The translations under genes and the position numbers were made by a program. This document shows positions 46,200-54,279 of a DNA stretch of 64,000 bases, piece after piece; within the stretch, counting starts at the first letter, position 1, and every line of letters begins with the position of its first letter. The notes below the pieces were generated by a model. The model was given only the letters and a program-made list of their open reading frames with translations, ran no database searches and had not been told where the DNA came from. Origin of the DNA: an uncultured Algoriphagus sp. (GTDB taxonomy: Bacteria > Bacteroidota > Bacteroidia > Cytophagales > Cyclobacteriaceae); NCBI GenBank assembly GCA_903952135.1, contig CAJBER010000051.1:1-64000 (forward strand), read 5' to 3'.

Positions 46200-46826
46200 T
46201 TACTGTTCTTCCTCTACCTCTTGAGGAGGAGTTATTTTCTCAGATTTATTATCCGGAAAAAAGCGATTTTGAAAAATTAAGATGATGGCAACTCCAATAA
46301 ATATGGAGGCATCTGCCACATTGAAAATTGGCCAAAGTGCGGTATATCCACCACCCCAAAGCGGTACCCATTCAGGGATGTACCCTTCCCATATGTCGAA
46401 ATAAAACATATCAACCACCTGCCCATGAAACCAAGGTGTTGGTGCATTGTAGGGGGCATTATCAAGCCATACGCCATAAAATACCGAATCCACCAAGTTG
46501 CCAATAGCTCCTCCTAAAATCAGGGCAATGCAAAAAGTATATCCTACATGTGTTTTTTGCTTTATTAGGTAATGAAGGTAATACCCAATCCCCACCATGG
46601 CCACCAAACGGAAGGAAGTAAGGATCATTTTCCCATATTCGGAGCCTAGCTCCATTCCAAAGGCCATTCCAGGATTGGTGGTGTAGTGTAATTTAAACCA
46701 GTCTCCAAAAATTTGGATTTGCCCAGGGCTGCCAAAGTCCATTTGAAAGTGCACCCACATTTTAGTGGCCTGATCTAGGGCGATCACCAAAAATGCAATT
46801 CCGAAATACTTGAGGTAGTTGTTCAT
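46200..46826 (-). CDS. lspA: Lipoprotein signal peptidase II
   Basis: 208 residues with four membrane helices. LspA removes signal peptides from prolipoproteins. The two catalytic aspartates lie in GGAIGNLVDSV and FNVADASIFIG; FKLHYTTNPGMAFGM is the conserved first loop. Slightly longer than E. coli LspA because of an insertion between helices 3 and 4 and a charged tail. It follows ileS by ten bases, the usual ileS-lspA pairing, and serves the many lipoproteins in this window. Confidence 0.95.
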   Translation of the reverse strand: MNNYLKYFGIAFLVIALDQATKMWVHFQMDFGSPGQIQIFGDWFKLHYTTNPGMAFGMELGSEYGKMILTSFRLVAMVGIGYYLHYLIKQKTHVGYTFCIALILGGAIGNLVDSVFYGVWLDNAPYNAPTPWFHGQVVDMFYFDIWEGYIPEWVPLWGGGYTALWPIFNVADASIFIGVAIILIFQNRFFPDNKSEKITPPQEVEEEQ

Positions 46827-46836
46827 GTGCGAAAAG

Positions 46837-49800
46837 TTAAGCCTTAATTAGGCGTACTGCCAATTCAAATTCATCCATATCTAAAACGGTTGCTTCTCCT
46901 TCCAATTTGCCTACGGCAAGAGAGATGGCCTGCGTTTCTTCTTGGATATATCCTCCAAACAATGCGATGGAAGCATTGACTAAAGGATTGCTGTCGGATA
47001 CGAGGAGCGTGATTTTATCCTGTACCTCCAGACCAAGGTCCTTGCGTAGGTTTTGGATGCGATTGACCAAATCACGGGCAACCCCTTCTTGCTTCAATTC
47101 TTCGGTCAGGGTTACATCCAGCGCTACAGTCACCCCTTGATCCGAAGCAACTGACCAGCCTGGTATATCTTGGGAGCTGATCAATACTTCTTCGAGTAGC
47201 AGGTCGATTTCTTCCCCTTCTACCGAAAGCAGGTAATGTCCCTCACGCTCGATTTGGTTGATTTCTGTGGCTCCCCAGCTTTGTAAGGCGGCCACCACAA
47301 AACGCATTTTTGGACCCAATTTCTTGCCCAATACGGGTAAGTTGGGCTTGATATTCTTTACCAAGATTCCGGATGCATCATCTAGGTATTCGATCTCCTT
47401 GATGTTGACTTCCGTTTGGATTAGCTCCGCCATCTTAGCTACTTGTGACTTGAATTTTTCGGAAAGTACAGGCACCAGGATGCGCTGCAAAGGCTGACGC
47501 ACCTTGATTTTTTCCTTCTTTCTCAAGGAGTGTACCAAGGAAGAGATCGTCTGTGCCAGGTCCATGCTTGTTTCCAAGTCAGGATTGATCAGCGAATGAT
47601 TGGCAGTGTTCCAGTCAGTCAAGTGCACGGAGGCCTTTCCGGATTCTCCTGCCTCGGTCAAGTTTTTGTACAACCAGTCCGCATAGAAAGGCGCAAAGGA
47701 AGACATCAGTTGGCTGAGCGTAAAGAGGCACTCGTACAAGGTCTCGTAGGCGGCCTGCTTGTCGGCCTGCATGTCACCTCTCCAGAATCGCTTCCGAGCA
47801 AGACGTACGTACCAGTTGGACAGTTGATCTACCGTAAAATTTTGGATCGCACGGGTAGCCTTGGTGGCGTCGTAGCCATCCATGGCTACTTCTACTTCCA
47901 GGATAAGAGATTGCAACTTAGATAGGATCCATTGATCGAGCTCTGCTCGCTCTTGCACTGGAACGGCCTTTTCTGCCCGGTAGATGAAAGCATCGAGGTT
48001 GGCATACAAAGCAAAGAAATTATAGGTATTCTGCAGGGTACCAAAGAAGCGTCGCTGCACTTCGGTCACTCCGTCCAAGTTGAATTTAAGGTTGTCCCAA
48101 GGGTTGGCATTGCTGAGCAAGTACCAGCGCAAGGCGTCGGGTCCGTACTCCTTCAAGGTTTTGAAGGGGTCAACGGCATTGCCGAGGCGCTTGGACATCT
48201 TGTTTCCATTTTTGTCCAGCACCAAACCGTTGGCGATGACATTTTTGAAGGAAACGCTGTCAAATAGCATCACCGACAAAGCGTGAAGTGTAAAGAACCA
48301 GCCTCGAGTCTGATCTACCCCTTCCGCGATGTAATCCGCAGGGAAGTTGGCGGCAAAAACGTCCTTGTTTTCAAATGGATAGTGCCACTGGGCATAAGGC
48401 ATGGCGCCTGAATCAAACCAAACGTCAATCAAGTCGGTCTCACGGAACATTTTTTGTCCTTTGGGAGAAAGCAAGATTACGTCATCCACATAAGGACGGT
48501 GTAGGTCGAGCTCCTTGCCTGCATAAGGTGAAGCAGTCATGAAGCCTGCGGCCACTGACTTGTCGATTTCTGCTTGCAGCTCTGCGATGGAGCCGATGCA
48601 TTTCTCCTCAGTGCCATCGGCAGTTCTCCAGATGGGTAGCGGGGTGCCCCAGAAACGGGAGCGGCTCAAGTTCCAGTCCACCAAGTTCTCCAGCCAGTTG
48701 CCAAATCTACCAGTGCCTGTGGCCTCTGGTTTCCATTGGATGGTTTTGTTGAGTTCCACCATGCGGTCTTTGTAGGCGGTGGTTTTGATAAACCAACTTT
48801 CCAGCGGGTAGTACAAAATCGGCTTGTCCGTTCTCCAGCAATGTGGATAACTGTGCTCGTATTTTTCGACCTTGAAGGCCTTGTTTTCATTTTTGAGGAG
48901 GATCGACAAGATCACGTCCGTGTTTTTGTAATCCTGTGCCGCCTCGTCATCCTGGGTGTAATTTTTGACATAGAAATCATTCGGCCCAAAGGTCTTGTGG
49001 GCGCTGATTCCATGTTCCTGCATCTTGGCCACCAGGTATTCGCCGACGATGGGTAGGAATTTACCTTGACGGTCTACCACGGGCACTTCGTTTCCGAGCT
49101 CGTCCTGGACAAAGATTCCAGGCACCTTTTGCTGAACTAAGGTTCTAAAGTCATCCGCACCAAAGGCCTTGGCCAAGTGCACAATGCCCGTACCGTCTTC
49201 GGTGGTCACGTAATCCCCGGCCACTACCGTAAAGGCAGGATGTGGAAGGGACAAGCCTGGGATTGGGAGCAGCTGTTCGTATTCCCAGCCGATCATGCTT
49301 TTTCCTTTAAACTCTTCCAGTACTTGGTAAGGAATCAGTTTGTCTCCAGGACGGTAGTCTTCTAGCGGGAGTTCTGCGGCTTTTGGAGAAAAGTAGGATG
49401 CTACCCTTGCTTTCGCCAAAATCACATCTACAGGCAAGTGGGTGTAGGGATTGAAGGTGCGCACCTTCACATAGTCTAGGTTTTCACCGATGGCCAAAGC
49501 CGAGTTGGAAGGCAGGGTCCAAGGCGTAGTAGTCCAGGCTAGGATGTAGGTATTAGTTTGCCCTTTGAGTTTAAACTGCCCCGTGATGGAGGTGTCTTTT
49601 ACCTCGCGGTAGCAGCCTGGCTGATTGAGTTCGTGTGAACTGAGTCCCGTCCCTGCTGCAGGGGAGTAGGGCTGTATGGTGTAGCCTTTGTAGAGCAGTC
49701 CTTTTTCGTAAAGCTGCTTGAGGAGGTACCAAAGGGACTCGATGTAATTGGAATCAAAGGTGATGTAAGGATCTTCCAAGTCCACCCAATAGCCGATTTT

Positions 49801-50211
49801 CTCGGTGAGCTCGTCCCACTCATTCTTGAAGCGCATCACCGTTTCCCGGCACTTTTTGTTGTACTCGGCTACGGTGATCTTTTTTCCAATATCTTCTTTA
49901 GTGATGCCTAACTCCTTTTCTACTTGAAGTTCCACAGGGAGGCCGTGTGTATCCCATCCTCCTTTGCGTTTGACTTGAAATCCGCGCAGGGTTTTGTAGC
50001 GGCAAAAGATATCCTTGAGGGTACGGGCCATGACGTGGTGGATACCGGGCGTACCGTTGGCAGAAGGAGGTCCTTCATAAAAAGTAAAGGTCTTGGCCCC
50101 TTCTCGGTTGGAGATGGATTTCTCGAAAATCTGATTTTCTTTCCAATACTGAAGGACCGACTCACCGATGTGGGGGTAGTCAACCTGCTTAAATTCCTGG
50201 TACGTTTTCAC
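46837..50211 (-). CDS. ileS: Isoleucyl-tRNA synthetase, IleS2-type with GXHH signature
   Basis: 1,124 residues, complete. It charges tRNA-Ile with isoleucine. Class I catalytic domain with GWDTHGLPVE, an editing domain around residues 200-400, KMSKRLGN (the KMSKS loop) and an anticodon-binding domain. The ATP-binding signature, normally HxGH, reads GIHH at residues 56-59. This swapped form is known from IleS2 enzymes that are highly resistant to mupirocin. The start is GTG at 50211, matching the family N-terminus. Operon with lspA; a TATCTTTG -7 element lies 112 bases upstream. Confidence 0.96.
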   Translation of the reverse strand: MKTYQEFKQVDYPHIGESVLQYWKENQIFEKSISNREGAKTFTFYEGPPSANGTPGIHHVMARTLKDIFCRYKTLRGFQVKRKGGWDTHGLPVELQVEKELGITKEDIGKKITVAEYNKKCRETVMRFKNEWDELTEKIGYWVDLEDPYITFDSNYIESLWYLLKQLYEKGLLYKGYTIQPYSPAAGTGLSSHELNQPGCYREVKDTSITGQFKLKGQTNTYILAWTTTPWTLPSNSALAIGENLDYVKVRTFNPYTHLPVDVILAKARVASYFSPKAAELPLEDYRPGDKLIPYQVLEEFKGKSMIGWEYEQLLPIPGLSLPHPAFTVVAGDYVTTEDGTGIVHLAKAFGADDFRTLVQQKVPGIFVQDELGNEVPVVDRQGKFLPIVGEYLVAKMQEHGISAHKTFGPNDFYVKNYTQDDEAAQDYKNTDVILSILLKNENKAFKVEKYEHSYPHCWRTDKPILYYPLESWFIKTTAYKDRMVELNKTIQWKPEATGTGRFGNWLENLVDWNLSRSRFWGTPLPIWRTADGTEEKCIGSIAELQAEIDKSVAAGFMTASPYAGKELDLHRPYVDDVILLSPKGQKMFRETDLIDVWFDSGAMPYAQWHYPFENKDVFAANFPADYIAEGVDQTRGWFFTLHALSVMLFDSVSFKNVIANGLVLDKNGNKMSKRLGNAVDPFKTLKEYGPDALRWYLLSNANPWDNLKFNLDGVTEVQRRFFGTLQNTYNFFALYANLDAFIYRAEKAVPVQERAELDQWILSKLQSLILEVEVAMDGYDATKATRAIQNFTVDQLSNWYVRLARKRFWRGDMQADKQAAYETLYECLFTLSQLMSSFAPFYADWLYKNLTEAGESGKASVHLTDWNTANHSLINPDLETSMDLAQTISSLVHSLRKKEKIKVRQPLQRILVPVLSEKFKSQVAKMAELIQTEVNIKEIEYLDDASGILVKNIKPNLPVLGKKLGPKMRFVVAALQSWGATEINQIEREGHYLLSVEGEEIDLLLEEVLISSQDIPGWSVASDQGVTVALDVTLTEELKQEGVARDLVNRIQNLRKDLGLEVQDKITLLVSDSNPLVNASIALFGGYIQEETQAISLAVGKLEGEATVLDMDEFELAVRLIKA

Positions 50212-50578
50212 TGCGTCTATTCTGGTGTACTTGAAGAAATGTTTGTATTGAACTCCTCCCGACGAACATAAGTTGGGTCGAGCTTAGCACGCATGGCTAG
50301 GCATCTTGCTCAAAACAAGCCACAAAGATAGAAGAATTGGCCGTTCGTGGAAAGAAAATGACAGGAGGATTCTAGTGTTAAGGCCCTGTTGACATTCACT
50401 TCTTTTTGGAGTGCAGAAGACTTCGAAGATGGTTTTAGAATGTCACCTGGAACCTGAAAAATTTTATTCGCTAGTTTCATTGCAAATCTGGCCCAATTGG
50501 CCTCATTTTTGAGCTGAACCTATAACTGAAAGAATTTTAGTTCTGAACCTCTTTTTTCACCCCAAAAAAACCACTGCG
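50212..50578. other. 367-base intergenic region between ileS and the CxxCGS gene
   Basis: Holds the ileS promoter candidate and an ileS leader of roughly 100 bases without an obvious T-box or riboswitch fold. The part towards the small gene contains only a 27-codon open frame (MVLECHLEPEK), which I do not accept as a gene. Nothing else recognised. Confidence 0.45.
50323..50330 (-). promoter_or_regulatory. -7 element of the ileS-lspA operon
   Basis: On the minus strand TATCTTTG matches TAnnTTTG exactly. A TTTC sits 19 bases upstream as a weak -33 box. The resulting leader to the GTG start would be about 105 bases. Confidence 0.5.
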
Positions 50579-50755
50579 ATGACCGAACAACAACTACTTG
50601 CCTTGGAAGAAGCCATTACGGCTTTGAGAGCAAAACTAACCGGGGACATGTTTGCCGACATGGAAGTCCGTGACGAGATCCACAACTTAGAAATGCAGCT
50701 CAAGGGAGTAAAGCCCCTCGACTCCCATTTTGATTGTGTAGGCTGCGGCAGCTAA
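50579..50755 (+). CDS. Small acidic protein with C-terminal CxxCGS motif, unknown function
   Basis: 58 residues, too short for the ORF track. It reads MTEQQLLALEEAITALRAKL at the start, a probable helix pair, and ends DCVGCGS. The pattern looks coding: it has an ATG start, acidic helical composition and a closing paired-cysteine motif that could bind metal or form a redox disulfide. The downstream pseudouridine synthase begins 10 bases after its stop, so the two are probably cotranscribed. Function unknown. Confidence 0.6.
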   Translation: MTEQQLLALEEAITALRAKLTGDMFADMEVRDEIHNLEMQLKGVKPLDSHFDCVGCGS

Positions 50756-50765
50756 GCCTACCGCT

Positions 50766-51392
50766 TTGGCCAGTTATTTTATTACCTACAAGCCCTTTGG
50801 GGTGCTCACCCAGTTTAGTGGAGAAGGACCCACCCTGGCTACCTTAGGAGAATTTCCAAAGGAGGTGTATCCAGTGGGTCGCTTGGATAAGGATAGCGAG
50901 GGTTTGCTCCTCCTTACCGACGACAAGAGCTTGAACCACCAGTTGCTCAACCCCCGATTTGCGCACCAGCGTACCTATTATGTGCAGGTGGAGGGAATTC
51001 CTACTCCCGAAGCTTTGGCCCAATTGCAAGCCGGTGTGACCATTCAAGTGGATGGAAAGCCGTATCGCACCAAGCCTGCGTTGGTCAAATTATTAGCCGA
51101 AGCCCCAACACTTCCCGATCGAGATCCTCCCATTCGCTTCCGTGCAGCTATCCCAGATCGCTGGCTGGCCCTTACCTTGATTGAAGGCAAAAACCGCCAA
51201 GTGCGAAAAATGACCGCTGCGGTAGGTTTTCCTACCCTCAGGCTGGTTCGCTCTTCCATGGAAAAAATCACGCTAGATGGGATGGAAGTTGGGGAAGTTC
51301 GGGAACTCAGCCAGGAGGTAGTGTACCGCGCACTGGGGCTGACAGGATTTGCCAAGCCTAGGGCTGGAGGAAGTATAAATCGGAGGTCTTAA
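50766..51392 (+). CDS. Pseudouridine synthase, RsuA/RluE family
   Basis: 208 residues. Catalytic aspartate in GRLDKDSEGLLLLTDD near residue 41; further family motifs are YYVQVEGIPTPEAL, LTLIEGKNRQVRKMTAAVGFPTLRLVR and the preceding YKPFGVLTQF. RluE modifies 23S rRNA; RsuA 16S; the short form without an S4 domain favours RluE. An in-frame TAG upstream (50739-50741) and the lack of an early ATG make TTG at 50766 the only reasonable start. Coupled to the small CxxCGS gene upstream. Confidence 0.88.
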   Translation: MASYFITYKPFGVLTQFSGEGPTLATLGEFPKEVYPVGRLDKDSEGLLLLTDDKSLNHQLLNPRFAHQRTYYVQVEGIPTPEALAQLQAGVTIQVDGKPYRTKPALVKLLAEAPTLPDRDPPIRFRAAIPDRWLALTLIEGKNRQVRKMTAAVGFPTLRLVRSSMEKITLDGMEVGEVRELSQEVVYRALGLTGFAKPRAGGSINRRS

Positions 51393-51510
51393 AAATTCCT
51401 AAAAATCAGCCTGGCGTTCGGGAATGCGCTCCGGAAACTGTAAGATTGGGGATTGGTACAATTTCTCCTAATTTAGCCAACCCAAACAAGTACATATAAA
51501 GACGAGTCAT

Positions 51511-52482
51511 ATGCATCAGGAAAAAATTGCTGAAGTCATTCAGGAAGTGAAGAAAGTAGTGGTAGGCCAAGACAAGATGATCAATCGCTTGTTGATTGGC
51601 TTGTTTACCAATGGACACATTCTATTGGAAGGTGTGCCAGGACTTGCCAAAACCTTGACCGTAAACACGCTTGCCAAGGTGCTTCATTTAAATTTCAACC
51701 GCATTCAGTTTACCCCCGATTTATTGCCTTCAGACTTGATTGGTACGATGATTTACAATCAGCAAAAATCCAATTTTGAGGTAAAGAAAGGGCCTATTTT
51801 TTCGAACGTTATTCTAGCGGATGAGGTCAACCGTTCTCCTGCAAAGGTGCAGTCGGCCCTCCTGGAAGCCATGCAAGAAAAGCAGGTGACCATTGGGGAG
51901 ACTACCTACCCCTTGGATCGTCCTTTCTTGGTATTGGCAACCCAAAACCCTGTAGATCAGGAAGGAACTTATCCGCTACCCGAAGCCCAGGTGGACCGAT
52001 TCATGATGAAGGTGCACATTGATTACCCGAGCAAATCCGACGAGATGGAAGTAATGCGCAGGATGTCCAACATGCAGTATTCAGCTGATGTGAAGCCCAT
52101 CCTGTCCAAGCAAGATATTTTTGACATCCGCGACCAGATCAATGCAGTTACTTTGGCGGAGCCATTGGAGCATTACATCATTGAACTGGTGTTTGCCACC
52201 CGTTTCCCTGCGGACTATGGCTTGAAGGACGAAGCGAAATACATTCTATTTGGAGTATCGCCTCGTGCGAGTATCAATTTGAATTTGGCAGCCAAGGCGG
52301 TAGCCTTCATGGATGGCCGCGATTATGTGTTGCCTGAGGACATCAAAGAAATTGCCGAAGACGTGTTGAATCACCGAATTTTGCTCAATTACGAGGCAGA
52401 AGCAGATCAAATAAGTACGCGTGATCTCGTAAAAACTTTACTTGAAAAAGTGCCGATTAATAAGTCCGTAACATTAAAGTAA
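51511..52482 (+). CDS. MoxR family AAA+ ATPase
   Basis: 323 residues. Walker A EGVPGLAKTLTVN near residue 41, Walker B ILADEVNRSPAKVQSALLEAMQE, sensor region LATQNPVDQEGTYPLPEAQVDRF and the lid domain with GVSPRASINL. MoxR ATPases act as chaperones, normally beside DUF58 and von Willebrand factor A genes. Here no such partners follow; a terminator comes straight after, so it is a single-gene unit. Confidence 0.93.
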   Translation: MHQEKIAEVIQEVKKVVVGQDKMINRLLIGLFTNGHILLEGVPGLAKTLTVNTLAKVLHLNFNRIQFTPDLLPSDLIGTMIYNQQKSNFEVKKGPIFSNVILADEVNRSPAKVQSALLEAMQEKQVTIGETTYPLDRPFLVLATQNPVDQEGTYPLPEAQVDRFMMKVHIDYPSKSDEMEVMRRMSNMQYSADVKPILSKQDIFDIRDQINAVTLAEPLEHYIIELVFATRFPADYGLKDEAKYILFGVSPRASINLNLAAKAVAFMDGRDYVLPEDIKEIAEDVLNHRILLNYEAEADQISTRDLVKTLLEKVPINKSVTLK

Positions 52483-52500
52483 CACGAATCCGCTGTTAGA

Positions 52501-52532
52501 AAGGGCTTCTCGAATGAGAAGCCCTTTTTTTT
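52501..52532 (+). terminator. Terminator of moxR
   Basis: AAGGGCTTCTC pairs with GAGAAGCCCTT around a 4-base loop, then eight T residues, about 20 bases after the moxR stop. Confidence 0.9.
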
Positions 52533-52599
52533 GTGCCTGCTGTTAATTCAAGGTTAATTACCCCCTGTTTTTTTAAAAAAAGGATAACTCGTTTTTTTC

Positions 52600-52628
52600 T
52601 TGGAGGCATAAAATCCGCTGCACATTTG
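52600..52628 (+). promoter_or_regulatory. Candidate promoter of the beta-helix/TonB operon
   Basis: TTG, 18 bases, then CACATTTG, one mismatch from TAnnTTTG. It lies about 40 bases before the lipoprotein start, in an A/T-tract-rich region that could raise expression. Confidence 0.4.
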
Positions 52629-52668
52629 TATCATAATCGCTTCGCAAATTCTTAATCACACATAACCA

Positions 52669-54192
52669 ATGAAAAAGTTCACGTACGCACTTACTTTGTT
52701 AACTGCATTTACACTTGTGTTTACAAGTTGTACTGAAGAAGAAAAGCCGGACAATGGTGTAACCATTTCAGGTATCCCTGCTACTGCAAAAATTGATGCA
52801 GGCGCAAAACTAGGTCCCGTTACTGGCACCGCTGAAGGTCTTGACGGTTTGGTTTCTTTGGCTATCACTAAAGACGGAGCAGCACTTTCTACTGCACCTT
52901 TGAGCGGAACTTCTGCTACTTTTCCTTTTGAATACACTGCTGTTGCAGCAGATGCTGGCAAAAACTTGGTATTCGAATTTACTGTAACTGACACAGACGG
53001 TGATGTAGCCAAGACTACACACGTATTGACTGTAGGCGCTGAGCCAACTACCATCCGCGTTACAAGCAATATCACTGCAAATACCACTTGGGTAACAGGT
53101 AAAACTTACATCTTGGGAAGCAGAATTGTAGTTACTTCTCCTGCTAAATTGACTATCCAAAAAGGAGTAATCATCAAAGGTGAAGCTGGAACTGGTGCCA
53201 ACGCTACTGCACTACTTATCGCTAGAGGCGCGCAAATCGACGCACAAGGAACCGCTACTGAGCCAATCATTTTTACTTCCGTAGCTGACGAAATTGCCCC
53301 TGGTCAAATTTCTTCTCCAAACTTAGAACCAACTCAGGAAGGTCTTTGGGGAGGCTTAATCATTCTAGGAAAAGCGAAGTGCTCGCTTGCAGGTGACGTA
53401 GCCGAACTTCAAATTGAAGGTATCCCAGCATCTGACACCAACGGATTGTACGGAGGAACAAATGATGCAGACAACTCTGGTATCCTTAAATTTATCTCTA
53501 TCCGTCACGGTGGTGCCTTGATCGGTGCTAGTAACGAGATCAACGGATTGACTCTTGGTGGTGTAGGTTCCGGAACCGTAATCGAAAACGTAGAAGTAGT
53601 AGCTAACCAGGACGATGGTATCGAATGGTTTGGTGGAACAGTTTCTGTAAAGAATGCTTTGATATGGAACTCAGGTGATGATGCAGTAGATACTGACCAG
53701 TCTTGGGCAGGTACTTTGGACAACTTTATCGTAATCGCTGGCGTGAATACAGACCACGGTCTTGAAATTGACGGACCTGAAGGCGCATACAATGCTGCTC
53801 ATACCGTGAAAAACGGTTCTGTTAAAGGTCACCCAGCTTCTGAATTCGGTGACTTCAGATCTAAGGCTAGAGGTACTTTTGAAAACTTGTACTTCTTCAA
53901 CTTTCCTGCTCCAGCAGATACGTACAATGGTGTAGCGAACGCCGGTAGAGGTGATCTTTCTCTAGATGCCGCTACTGTTCCAAACTTCACAGGAACTACT
54001 GGCCCACTTGTTTTCAACAAACTTGAGGCTACACTAAAATCAGGTGTCACTTTGGCAACTGCTTTCCGCAACGGTACAGATGCTTATGCTACTGAAGTTG
54101 CCTTGAAGGCAAACACAGTTGGCGCTACCAAGTCTGCCTTCACAGGTTGGACCTGGGCTGACAAAGCTGGTGCACTAGCCGATTTCAAATAA
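52669..54192 (+). CDS. Surface lipoprotein with right-handed beta-helix
   Basis: 507 residues. Lipoprotein signal (TLVFTSC, cysteine 21) followed by TEEE, an acidic start that in Bacteroidota often sends lipoproteins to the outer face. An Ig-like segment (about 30-125) precedes a long repetitive region (about 130-440) with parallel beta-helix features: TIQKGVIIKGEAG, LLIARGAQIDAQGTATEPIIFTS, GLWGGLIILGKA, DDGIEWFGGTVSVKNALIWNSGDDAVD. Codons are strongly biased to GCT, ACT and GGT, a sign of high expression. Its partner is the TonB-dependent receptor downstream. The ligand is unknown. Confidence 0.82.
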   Translation: MKKFTYALTLLTAFTLVFTSCTEEEKPDNGVTISGIPATAKIDAGAKLGPVTGTAEGLDGLVSLAITKDGAALSTAPLSGTSATFPFEYTAVAADAGKNLVFEFTVTDTDGDVAKTTHVLTVGAEPTTIRVTSNITANTTWVTGKTYILGSRIVVTSPAKLTIQKGVIIKGEAGTGANATALLIARGAQIDAQGTATEPIIFTSVADEIAPGQISSPNLEPTQEGLWGGLIILGKAKCSLAGDVAELQIEGIPASDTNGLYGGTNDADNSGILKFISIRHGGALIGASNEINGLTLGGVGSGTVIENVEVVANQDDGIEWFGGTVSVKNALIWNSGDDAVDTDQSWAGTLDNFIVIAGVNTDHGLEIDGPEGAYNAAHTVKNGSVKGHPASEFGDFRSKARGTFENLYFFNFPAPADTYNGVANAGRGDLSLDAATVPNFTGTTGPLVFNKLEATLKSGVTLATAFRNGTDAYATEVALKANTVGATKSAFTGWTWADKAGALADFK

Positions 54193-54207
54193 TTCAACAT
54201 TCCCAAG

Positions 54208-54247
54208 AGGAAAGGAAGGTCTTGCAAGGATCCTTCCTTTCCTTTTT
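54208..54247 (+). terminator. Intra-operon hairpin (attenuator-like) between lipoprotein and receptor
   Basis: AGGAAAGGAAGG pairs perfectly over 12 bases with CCTTCCTTTCCT and is followed by TTTT. Only 33 bases separate it from the receptor start, so it may reduce rather than stop transcription, or stabilise the upstream mRNA. Confidence 0.6.
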
Positions 54248-54279
54248 CCCTTTACTAATAGATTTTCTCTTAACGCTGT

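Noticed and set aside
50212-50323. T-box or riboswitch in the ileS leader
   Set aside because: No T-box sequence or recognisable aptamer; only short weak stems.
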